Virus record (IMG/VR): IMGVR_UViG_3300031601_000032 | Location: 1 to 25,500 of that record | DNA length: 25,500 nt | Direction: 5' to 3' (one strand) | DNA from: a virus | Shown: positions 8,166 to 15,947 of the stretch, piece after piece | Numbering within the stretch: position 1 is the first letter of the stretch | Layout of the letters: every line of letters starts with the position of its first letter | Notes under the pieces: generated by a model | Databases searched by the model: none | The model's input: the letters and a program-made list of their open reading frames with translations, nothing else | What the model was told of the DNA's origin: nothing | Position numbers and translations under genes: made by a program

Positions 8166-8694
8166 AATTACAACTTATCTTCCTTGTCCGCAGAATTGTG
8201 CATATTGTCCACAAAAACTGTTAAATTCTCAGTATAAAGGTAAGCAGAAGCTTAGTTTGGTAGATTTTAAGAAGATTTTAAAGAATATCCCAGATGATGT
8301 TGAAATTCATTTTAGTGGATTCTCAGAGCCAGCCTTTCACCCTGACTTTGAAAGTATGGCGATATCAGCCAAAGAAACCCATATAGTTAATATATACAGT
8401 TCAGTAATAGAGGGGTTTGATGATATCTTCACAGTTCACAACGAAAAGAATTCAGTTCAGAATCCTATATCAAGAGCTGGTAACAACTGGGAGACTGAAA
8501 CAAGACAAGGAGCTCAATGTGTAAGAAGTCCAAGCTTCGAGCAGAATGTAATGCTACCGAATGGAGATGTTTACTTGTGCTGTATGGATTATGGGCTCAA
8601 ACATAAACTAGGAAATTTATTCAAGACTAATTTTAATAATTTAAATAGAACACACTCTTACAAACTTTGTGAGAAATGTGAATCCTTCATATGA
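8149..8694 (+). CDS. Short radical SAM protein with SPASM-like C-terminus
   Basis: 181 residues. The radical SAM cluster motif is clear: C13-x3-C17-x2-C20 (PCPQNCAYC) binds the [4Fe-4S] that cleaves SAM. A GGE-like SAM-binding segment follows as SGFSEPAFHPDF (56-67). The C-terminal third is SPASM-like: C124, then MLPNGDVYLCCMDYG with C144/C145, then GNLF, and a final CEKC (C174, C177), a pattern that binds an auxiliary cluster. An ISRAGN motif (107-112) is usual in glycan-cluster members of this family. Related enzymes are nearer 300 residues. Here the barrel strands between HIVNIYSS (78-85) and SRAGN appear to be missing, so activity is uncertain. It overlaps the glycosyltransferase by 17 bases and the next gene by 4, implying coupled translation. 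The substrate is unknown. Confidence 0.85.
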   Translation: MRKWIEITTYLPCPQNCAYCPQKLLNSQYKGKQKLSLVDFKKILKNIPDDVEIHFSGFSEPAFHPDFESMAISAKETHIVNIYSSVIEGFDDIFTVHNEKNSVQNPISRAGNNWETETRQGAQCVRSPSFEQNVMLPNGDVYLCCMDYGLKHKLGNLFKTNFNNLNRTHSYKLCEKCESFI

Positions 8695-8921
8695 TTACCC
8701 TAGCAATAGAAATAGAAAGAAAAAAAAACACCCTAGAGGTGAAGTTTATTGGAGATGAAGGAGGTGTTGAGATACATTCAGAAGACTTTGGTAAAATAAC
8801 ACCAAAGACAAAAGTAATGCGAAGAGTAAAATCAATGACCCTAGACGGAAAGGTAATCTCATTCGCACTCAATTATATAAATGAGAATTTAGATAAACCT
8901 AAAGGCAAGAATAAGGTGTAG
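8691..8921 (+). CDS. Hypothetical 76-residue protein after the radical SAM gene
   Basis: It starts with an ATGA overlap on the radical SAM stop, so it is translationally coupled to it. The protein is small and strand-rich (LEVKFIGDEGGVEIHSEDFG, then VKSMTLDGKVISFALNYI), ending in a basic KPKGKNKV tail. It has no cysteine, no leader-like N-terminus and no membrane segment. I do not recognise it. It could be a partner of the radical SAM enzyme, a small virion protein, or unrelated. The last 23 bases overlap the 3' end of the convergent minus-strand gene. Confidence 0.65.
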   Translation: MITLAIEIERKKNTLEVKFIGDEGGVEIHSEDFGKITPKTKVMRRVKSMTLDGKVISFALNYINENLDKPKGKNKV

Positions 8922-9153
8922 GGTTTCCACTAACATTATTTAAAGCAGAGCTATAGTTTCCGTATTCTAAGTCAAAAGCAGTAGTATTAATAATATTGTT
9001 TAGATCATCAATACATGCTGTATAATTATCTAAACTAGACTCTATTTCTAAATAACCTTCTTGAAAGCCATCTTCTGCACCGATTCCATAACCTAGATGA
9101 TAACTAAAAAAAACTGCAACGATAACTATAACTGAATAAACAAATAGTTTCAT
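8899..9153 (-). CDS. Small membrane-anchored or secreted protein (minus strand)
   Basis: 84 residues, read on the minus strand, convergent with the 76-residue gene. The N-terminus is a clear hydrophobic segment (MKLFVYSVIVIVAVFFSYHLG, residues 4-20), either a signal anchor or a signal peptide. It is followed by an acidic, Asn-rich outer part with two cysteines (C47, C83). No lipobox is seen. The leader is AT-rich with no SD, like other genes here. It is the only supported gene on the minus strand. It could be a superinfection-exclusion or host-surface protein of the moron type, but no family is recognised. Other minus-strand open frames are shadows of known genes; this one fills an otherwise empty gap and has a credible membrane protein design. 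Confidence 0.6.
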   Translation of the reverse strand: MKLFVYSVIVIVAVFFSYHLGYGIGAEDGFQEGYLEIESSLDNYTACIDDLNNIINTTAFDLEYGNYSSALNNVSGNPTPYSCL

Positions 9154-9232
9154 ATATTTAAGTTATTAATTAGTTCTCTACAGGCTTTATAGCCAGAACT
9201 TAACATTTTATATTTAATAAGTCAAGTAATAA

Positions 9233-9250
9233 TTCAGGGACAACAAAACA
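9233..9250 (+). promoter_or_regulatory. TTCAGGG leader element of the 9251 virion gene
   Basis: TTCAGGG (9233-9239) and the spacer ACAACAAAACA precede ATG 9251. This is almost the same as the coat-gene leader at 5285-5301, with a spacing of 11 rather than 10 bases. Both genes start ATGGCA. It lies downstream of a gap crossed only by the minus-strand gene, so it could carry a + strand transcription or translation start. Confidence 0.4.
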
Positions 9251-10360
9251 ATGGCAAATCAATGGGTACCAGTATCGAGTGCGAATGACTGGTTGAATCA
9301 AGCTAACAAACAATATGACGAACCATATGTTGCTGGTACTTCATCTACAGCACCAACATTAGGGAGCGGAGTTTCTGATTTAGGTTCAGGAACAGGGACA
9401 AAAACAACAAAAGAGGGGAAAGATGACACTAAAGACGCAGAAAGAGAAGAAAGAAAGAGATTAGACAAACTAAGGGACTCTATTGGAGACCAATTTGATG
9501 ATATTCTTGGGAACTACTCAAGCCAAATTAAAGGGCTTCCAGGAGAGCAACAAAGTATCTTATCTGGTGTTGGAACTTTAGCAGACACTCAAAAGGGAAC
9601 AATTAACAGTGCTTTAGCAACTGCTCTTCAACAACTAGAAGGAAACAGAGGAGAAGTTAAAACACAACAGAAAGCAACTCTTCAAGACCTTGCAGACAAT
9701 ACAAGAAACTTATTCCAAGCTGGAAACATTTATCTTGGTTCAAGAGGTGCAGGAGATTCAAGTGCTACTGGAATGTACAGTGCCGCACTTACAAACCAAG
9801 CTAATAAGCAAAGAGGAGACGTTCAAGGACAAGTCAACTCAATGATGACTGATATTAATAACCAACAAGTTGAAACAGAAGGTGTAAATACTCAGATGTT
9901 GAATGAAGTTGATACTTGGAAAGCTAACCAAGAGCAACAGATTGTAATGCAATACACCGACCTTAAACGACAGTTAGAAACTGCTATGGCTTCTGCTAAG
10001 GGTCAAGAGAAGGCAAACTTAGCTGACCTAGAGGCTCAACTCTATAACCAAGCTAGAACTCAATTAACGAATCTTCAAAATCAAGCCGCTACCGCTAAAG
10101 CAAGTTCTGTTTCAAACTATCAGAACACTGGTGGAGGATTAGGACAAGCTGGAGCAGATAGATTAAAGATGGTTTCACAAGAACCAGACGGAGGATATGT
10201 TATCAATAACCCAGCAACAGGAGAGGATATCAAGATTATGTCAGCTGGAAATGGAAATTACTCTGATGTTAACGGAAATATGTATGGTTTAAATGCAGAA
10301 GGAGACTTCTCACCAATACAGCAAGCAGTTCAAGGAGCAGGTTCATCATTAACACAATAG
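9251..10360 (+). CDS. Helical virion protein (possible internal/ejection protein)
   Basis: 369 residues. The N-terminal 60 are polar and Gly/Ser/Thr-rich. Residues about 60-285 are almost all predicted helix or coiled coil (many Gln, Ala and Asn, with LEGNRGEVKTQQKATLQDLADN and similar). A GSRGAGDSSATGMYSAAL motif at 163-180 is shared by many unnamed phage virion proteins of this size in podovirus-like genomes. The C-terminus (about 310-345) has a beta part (PDGGYVINNPATGEDIKIM). Position between coat and the giant polyvalent protein fits an internal core or DNA-ejection protein, equivalent in place to T7 gp14/gp15 or P22 ejection proteins, but no sequence similarity to those is claimed. It ends 3 bases before the next gene. 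Confidence 0.7.
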   Translation: MANQWVPVSSANDWLNQANKQYDEPYVAGTSSTAPTLGSGVSDLGSGTGTKTTKEGKDDTKDAEREERKRLDKLRDSIGDQFDDILGNYSSQIKGLPGEQQSILSGVGTLADTQKGTINSALATALQQLEGNRGEVKTQQKATLQDLADNTRNLFQAGNIYLGSRGAGDSSATGMYSAALTNQANKQRGDVQGQVNSMMTDINNQQVETEGVNTQMLNEVDTWKANQEQQIVMQYTDLKRQLETAMASAKGQEKANLADLEAQLYNQARTQLTNLQNQAATAKASSVSNYQNTGGGLGQAGADRLKMVSQEPDGGYVINNPATGEDIKIMSAGNGNYSDVNGNMYGLNAEGDFSPIQQAVQGAGSSLTQ

Positions 10361-10363
10361 AGC

Positions 10364-13300
10364 ATGAAGCTAGAAGACTTATATAGCAAACTTAAATCAT
10401 TTGGTAAAGGAGCAGTTTCGGCGGCTGTTCCTTTGTATGGTGCTTATAACGCTTATAAGACTGTTACTAAACCTGAAACATTGAATAGAGTTAAAAAAGC
10501 AGTATTTGAGCCTTCCCCTGTAGCAACTTCTATTCACAACAAGATAAAAGCCTTCTCAAACAAACAACCTGAATTATATAACCCTCAGACAAATAATCCT
10601 TTCAAGCCAAGTGTTTCAAACATTGTTAGTCCATTATCGACTTTAAACAGAATGTCTAACACCAAATTTAACTTTGGCGAGACTAATAAGACAGCTGGAG
10701 GGAAACTAGCTGGAAGTTTTGGAGATTTATTTTTGAATATGCCTAGTAGAGGAAAAACCTTAATAAAAGAAGGATATGGAGAAGACTACTCATCCCCTGA
10801 AGGAAAACAAGACCTTTTGAAAAGATATGGAAGAGCCGCAGAATTTGGAGCTGATTTAGGAATGATGACTATTGGTGGAGGAATGGGTAAAGAAGCTATC
10901 GCTCAAGGTTTTATTAAGCCATCTTTGAAGAAGACAATGCTTGAAGGAATGAAGAACATGGCAATATTGGGAACAGCCTCAGCTCCTGGTTTTATTGGAG
11001 GTAAAATGCTTCAAGCCGATCAAGGGGAAAGACTCGAAGCTGGTAAAGAAGAATTGAAAAACCAAGCAATTAATGTAGCGATGATGTCAGGGCTTGGATT
11101 GGCTACTCCTTTATTGGGGAGAGGAACTAAGATTGGTTGGAACGAAGCTAAAAACTTCCTAGGAGATTTTAAAAGCCCAGGGATTACAAAATCAGTCCAT
11201 TTCAAAGTAGATGGAAAATGGACAACTTATGATGCTTTGGTAAAAGGCTTTGAGAAAAGAGCTAAGAAGTTTGTTTATGCCCCTGGCGAACCAGAACAGT
11301 TGGCTATGGAGATAGCTCAGAAGTCCGAAGCGGCAGTTTTTGAAAAGACAAACCCTAAAGCGTACAAATCTTTCACTATGAGGAATCTTAGTGGTAAGGG
11401 TGGAATGAGTGTTGAAAACACAGCAGGGAGGAAAGTTACACCTCTTACAAAAGAACAAATTACAAGAGATATTATGGATGGGAAGGTTCCTGATGGGAAA
11501 ATAGAATATCAAACAATGTCTGATGGAAGCAAGAGGACTGTTGTTTCTTCTAAGAGTATGGAGAAACAACTTGAATATCAAAAAGGAAATGATGCGTTTA
11601 TTAAGAAAAATGCACTAGATAAAGAAAACGATATTATTTTAAATGAAATTTCTAAGTTTAAAAAAGAACTTGGTGTTGATAATATTGGTGTTTCTAAAAG
11701 TAATGCCTTCGATATAGAATTTGCTAAATATAGGAAACAAAAGAGCACTAGTTGGTGGGATGAGTCAAAAACTACTAAAAAAATTGATTTGAAAGAATTT
11801 ATAAATAAATTTAATAAAGCAAAGACTACCCCTAAACCAGTTAAACCTCTCACAGAGCCTCCTGTGAAGCCACAGAGCGTTTCAGAGGGTATATCCAAAG
11901 CTAAAGCAGAAGGTAAGAGTTTTGATGAGTTTGTAGAGTCGCAGGGAGAACCAGTGTTTCACGGCTCTGATGTAAAAATTAAAAAATTTGATACTAATAT
12001 TGGAGGTTTGGGTGAGCATTCACCAGCATTAGGAAGATTGGGGACATTTTTTACAGACGAAGTTTTTAATGCTAAAAATGTTGTTAGAACTAAAACTGAC
12101 GGGGGAAAAGCAGTGGTCAATAAAGCATACTTAAACTTTAAAAAACCTAAAATTTACGAGGATAAAGGATTCGAGGACGCTTTCACAAGATTGATAAGAG
12201 ACGTTGAAAAATTTGGGAAAACTACAACAGACCTTCCGCAAAAAGATGGGACGTTTAAATTTGTTACTAACAAGAAACCAGCTGAAGATTTTAAAAAGAA
12301 ATTATTAGATGAAGGATATGATGGTATTTTTATTAAAGGTGGAAATTCGGCTGACGGGATAAAAGATAATCAATGGATAGCGTTGAAAAATGAAAATATC
12401 AAAACCAAATCCCAACTTAAACAACTATGGGATAAGCCTAAAACAATAAAATTAAAGCCTAAGCCAAAGGTTAAGCTAACAAAAGAGCGAGGTTTCGTCA
12501 CAACAGTTAAGGAATCTCCAAAAACTGCTCCTGAAGTAGCAACTAAACTTAAAGGAAAATACACACCAATTAAAAACAAGCAAACTATTGCTAAAGCTGA
12601 CACAAAAGTTACTAAGGACTTTGAGGGTGCAGTATCAAGAGCTAAGATAGAAAAGAACATCACAACAGAGATACAAGCTGAATCCCTTACTCTTATAGAT
12701 AAACTACAACAGAAAGGAAGATTTGAAGATGCAGTTGATATTGTTGAAGCTATGTCTGAAAGAGCAACTAGGGGTGGACAGGCTACTCAAATATTATCAG
12801 CTTATAATAAACTCTCCCCAGAGGGTGTTTTAGCCTTTGCACAAAGAGGAGTTACAAAAGCTAAGAAGGTAAGTGAAAGAAAATACGGAAATTTAAAGAT
12901 AACTCCAACACAAAGCAAGAAAATAGTAGATATGGCTAAAAAGATAAAGACATTGACTGGAGAAGGTAAGGAAATGGCTACTAGAGAGATGCTTGATGAA
13001 ATTGCAAGAATAGTCCCTACACCTTGGGCTAGAAAAGCAACTACTTTATGGAAAGCTGGACTGCTTACTGGTATTAAGGGAGCTGTTGGTGGAAATACAG
13101 TTGGAAACACTGCTATGGGAATGTTGAAGAAACTTTCAGATATTCCAGCTTCAGGGATAGATGCTGCACTTTCTAAGATATTTTTTAAAGGACGAAGGTC
13201 AAAAGCGTTTACCCTTGATGGTATTATGTCAGGAGCGTGGGAAGGATTGAAAAAAGGAGGAAGTAATCTAAAAAAAGGAATTGGAGCAGATGATGTTAGT

Positions 13301-15295
13301 AGTAAATTAGATTATCAAAAAGTTTATTTTAGCAAAAGCCCATTAGGGAAGATCGCACAGAAATACACAGACTCAGTATTCAATTTTTACTCCGCAGCTG
13401 ACAGACCTTTCTTCCATTCAGCCTTGAAAAATAACTTATATGACTTTGCAAAGGTTGAGGCTAAGAATAAAGGATTGAAGGGTAAAGCTTCTAAGGAATT
13501 TGTAGAAAACTTAGTAAAGAATCCAAGAGAAGAGTTTTTAGCTAAAGCTGTTGACGCTGCTGAAGTTGTGGTATTTCAAAATAGAAACCCACTAGGTAAA
13601 GGGCTAACAGGCTTTAAAAAGGGAATAAAGTACGGGGAAACTGCTGGTGGAGAAATAATTGCGGAAGGCGTGTTACCTTTTACAGGTGTCCCATCTTCTA
13701 TTGCTACCGCAGTGCATAATTATTCTCCAACTGGAATACTTCACGAATCTCTTAGGGCTATTATAGAATTGTCAAAGAATAAAACACTCACACAAGCCTC
13801 CCAGAGAAAATTATCCGAAGCTTTAGGCAAAGGATTGACTGGGACAGGGATAATAGTGTTAGGTATGAAACTAAAAGAGGGTGGTCTGATGACGCTAGGT
13901 TATCCGACTGACCAAGGAGAGAGAACTTTATGGGAGCAGGAAGGTAAGCAAACTTATTCAATCCTTATTGGAGGTAAATGGCGTTCAATGAATTACATGG
14001 GACCTATCATGTCTTTATTAGCAATAGGAGGAGAAGTACAAAAGGCGGATGGTACTGGCGTAGAGTCTGTTGGGGCTGGAGTAGCTGGAAGCGGTAAGGC
14101 TATAATAGGCTCATCTCCACTATCAGGCTTGCAGTCTTCACTTGATGCTATCACTGACCCTGAAAGATATGGAAAGAATTATTTTAAAAACACAGCGTCT
14201 TCTGTTGTCCCGACTATTGTAAAAGATGTTGCTAATGCTGGAGACGACACACAGAGAGAAAGCAACAATGTAAAAGAATCAATACAAAATAGAATCCCTT
14301 TGGCTAAGAACAAACTAAACCCCAAAAGAGATATATTCGGTGATGAAGTTAAACGTAAGACTAGCCCAGTTGGAGCTCTTATCGACCCTTTCAAATCTAG
14401 CAAAGCCAAGACAACTGATGTAGTAAGTGAATTGAGAAGACTTCAAGATACTGGAGAAGGACCAACACTCTCCAAACCAAAAGCAAAGCAAAGTGTGTTT
14501 GGGCAGAAAGTAGAACTAACACCTGAAGAACTAGATAAATTTGAGCAAGAGACTGGAGCACAAATAAAATCAATGGTAGAGGAAACTATAGCTTCTGACG
14601 GGTACAAAGGTCTCCCAGATGAAGATAAAAAGGATATTATAAATAAATTAATTAATAGTGTTAGAAAAGACGTTAAAGAGGGGACTGTAACAGGTGGAAC
14701 ATTAAGCGAATTTGATTCAAATAATATTAGTGCTAAGAACAAAATTGAAATACAGAAAAGAGATTTATTAAATTCATACGAAAACTCTATGAAAGTAGAG
14801 GGTGGATATATTAGAAAATCAGAATCAGGAGATACTGCGACCTTTATTAGCGAGAATAAATATAATAGTCAATTAAATACAGCCAAACTTACTTCGTATA
14901 AGAAAGCTAAGAATATGACTAAGTGGGTTGAAACAGCCGAAAAACAATTTAAAGTATTAGAAAAGATACTTAACGACCCAAACACCGATGAGATAGAAAA
15001 AGTAACAACATTGAACAAGATTGACACTTTGATGACCAGTTATAATAAATATGCAGGTTATGGAGGATTTACTAAAGGAAAAGCAGGCAAGAAGGGAAAG
15101 ACTATTAAATTCAAAGCAGGAACACCACTTAAATTAAAAAAATCTAAAGTTACATTCAAAGCTCCGAAACTACTTAAGATTTCCAAGATAAAGACAGCTC
15201 CGTTAAAATTAGGTAAGATAAAAGTAAATAGAAAGAAAGTTAAGATAAACCTTAAATCTAGCAAATCTCCTACGATAGGAAAAAAACTAGCATAA
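10364..15295 (+). CDS. Giant polyvalent/ejection-type protein with ART-like domain
   Basis: 1643 residues, the largest gene. Residues 100-260 hold Gly/Ala-rich hydrophobic stretches (GADLGMMTIGGGMG, MAILGTASAPGFIGG, NVAMMSGLGLATPLLG) that could insert in membrane. Residues about 523-690 look like the ADP-ribosyltransferase-like ART-PolyVal type: VFHGSD with H533, GTFFTD at 560-565, a DGIFIKGG strand at 653-660, and NQWIALKNENIK ending the domain. The expected catalytic acid is not obvious. About 885-1100 is a helical region (IVPTPWARKATTLWKAGLLTG, AADRPFFHSALKNNLY) typical of large phage polyvalent proteins. The segment SVVPTIVKDVANAGDD to NPKRDIFGDE (about 1280-1329) matches the LPD38-like end. 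The last 80 residues are very Lys-rich. It is probably packaged in the virion and injected with DNA. Confidence 0.8.
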   Translation: MKLEDLYSKLKSFGKGAVSAAVPLYGAYNAYKTVTKPETLNRVKKAVFEPSPVATSIHNKIKAFSNKQPELYNPQTNNPFKPSVSNIVSPLSTLNRMSNTKFNFGETNKTAGGKLAGSFGDLFLNMPSRGKTLIKEGYGEDYSSPEGKQDLLKRYGRAAEFGADLGMMTIGGGMGKEAIAQGFIKPSLKKTMLEGMKNMAILGTASAPGFIGGKMLQADQGERLEAGKEELKNQAINVAMMSGLGLATPLLGRGTKIGWNEAKNFLGDFKSPGITKSVHFKVDGKWTTYDALVKGFEKRAKKFVYAPGEPEQLAMEIAQKSEAAVFEKTNPKAYKSFTMRNLSGKGGMSVENTAGRKVTPLTKEQITRDIMDGKVPDGKIEYQTMSDGSKRTVVSSKSMEKQLEYQKGNDAFIKKNALDKENDIILNEISKFKKELGVDNIGVSKSNAFDIEFAKYRKQKSTSWWDESKTTKKIDLKEFINKFNKAKTTPKPVKPLTEPPVKPQSVSEGISKAKAEGKSFDEFVESQGEPVFHGSDVKIKKFDTNIGGLGEHSPALGRLGTFFTDEVFNAKNVVRTKTDGGKAVVNKAYLNFKKPKIYEDKGFEDAFTRLIRDVEKFGKTTTDLPQKDGTFKFVTNKKPAEDFKKKLLDEGYDGIFIKGGNSADGIKDNQWIALKNENIKTKSQLKQLWDKPKTIKLKPKPKVKLTKERGFVTTVKESPKTAPEVATKLKGKYTPIKNKQTIAKADTKVTKDFEGAVSRAKIEKNITTEIQAESLTLIDKLQQKGRFEDAVDIVEAMSERATRGGQATQILSAYNKLSPEGVLAFAQRGVTKAKKVSERKYGNLKITPTQSKKIVDMAKKIKTLTGEGKEMATREMLDEIARIVPTPWARKATTLWKAGLLTGIKGAVGGNTVGNTAMGMLKKLSDIPASGIDAALSKIFFKGRRSKAFTLDGIMSGAWEGLKKGGSNLKKGIGADDVSSKLDYQKVYFSKSPLGKIAQKYTDSVFNFYSAADRPFFHSALKNNLYDFAKVEAKNKGLKGKASKEFVENLVKNPREEFLAKAVDAAEVVVFQNRNPLGKGLTGFKKGIKYGETAGGEIIAEGVLPFTGVPSSIATAVHNYSPTGILHESLRAIIELSKNKTLTQASQRKLSEALGKGLTGTGIIVLGMKLKEGGLMTLGYPTDQGERTLWEQEGKQTYSILIGGKWRSMNYMGPIMSLLAIGGEVQKADGTGVESVGAGVAGSGKAIIGSSPLSGLQSSLDAITDPERYGKNYFKNTASSVVPTIVKDVANAGDDTQRESNNVKESIQNRIPLAKNKLNPKRDIFGDEVKRKTSPVGALIDPFKSSKAKTTDVVSELRRLQDTGEGPTLSKPKAKQSVFGQKVELTPEELDKFEQETGAQIKSMVEETIASDGYKGLPDEDKKDIINKLINSVRKDVKEGTVTGGTLSEFDSNNISAKNKIEIQKRDLLNSYENSMKVEGGYIRKSESGDTATFISENKYNSQLNTAKLTSYKKAKNMTKWVETAEKQFKVLEKILNDPNTDEIEKVTTLNKIDTLMTSYNKYAGYGGFTKGKAGKKGKTIKFKAGTPLKLKKSKVTFKAPKLLKISKIKTAPLKLGKIKVNRKKVKINLKSSKSPTIGKKLA

Positions 15296-15299
15296 AATC

Positions 15300-15947
15300 A
15301 TGACAATAACAGAAGTAATGGCTTCAATTTATCGGAGATTTGAAAAATCATCTGATGAGCCAGACACAACCTCAGAAGACTTTATCGTTCGGTTAGATTA
15401 TGTAAACCGAGCTATAAGACAATGGGAAAACGAGATGGGAATGGACTGGAAAGAACTTTATAGAACTTTATCAGGTACATTGACTAGCGGAGTTCTCACA
15501 GGTTCAACCATAGACGCACTGAAGAGCCCTAGTGGCTTCGTAAGGATAGGAACGGACAGATATGAGTATGTTCGACCTGAGAGGGTAGAGAGAGAGGTTT
15601 CGCTTTATTCTTCAAAGAAAATCTACACTATTACAGGAGCAAAGGAAGCAAAATCAATTAATGTTTACCCAGTAGTTTCAGATGACTTCTACTTAGATTA
15701 TCAGAAATACGCCACAATATATTCAACAGGAGAAGAAACTGGAGAGATTGAAATGAGTAACCCTGAATTTATTATACAGTTTGTTTGTGCTCAGTTATAT
15801 TTAGACGATGCTAATAACACTCAAGCAGGTGTAGAAATGCAAGGAGCAACAGACGCTATGAACTCAATGAAGTTAAATAACGAGAAACTCCCTTTTTGGC
15901 AAGAGGATAACCAAGGATCTAATGAGGGTATTAATTTTGGACAATAA
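15300..15947 (+). CDS. Putative head-tail adaptor (gp4/gp11-like)
   Basis: 215 residues, starting 4 bases after the giant gene. The N-terminal TITEVMASIYRRFEKSS and RLDYVNRAIRQWENEMGMDWKEL pattern (a helix, then an N-A-x-x-x-W helix) resembles the adaptor/tail-accessory proteins that bind the underside of the portal in P22-like (gp4) and T7-like (gp11) phages. The middle is beta-rich (FVRIGTDRYEYVRPERV), and a late helix (EFIIQFVCAQLYLDD) completes the usual helix-beta-helix plan. Its place before the nozzle supports this. No SD; the stop overlaps the next start at 15947. Confidence 0.7.
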   Translation: MTITEVMASIYRRFEKSSDEPDTTSEDFIVRLDYVNRAIRQWENEMGMDWKELYRTLSGTLTSGVLTGSTIDALKSPSGFVRIGTDRYEYVRPERVEREVSLYSSKKIYTITGAKEAKSINVYPVVSDDFYLDYQKYATIYSTGEETGEIEMSNPEFIIQFVCAQLYLDDANNTQAGVEMQGATDAMNSMKLNNEKLPFWQEDNQGSNEGINFGQ

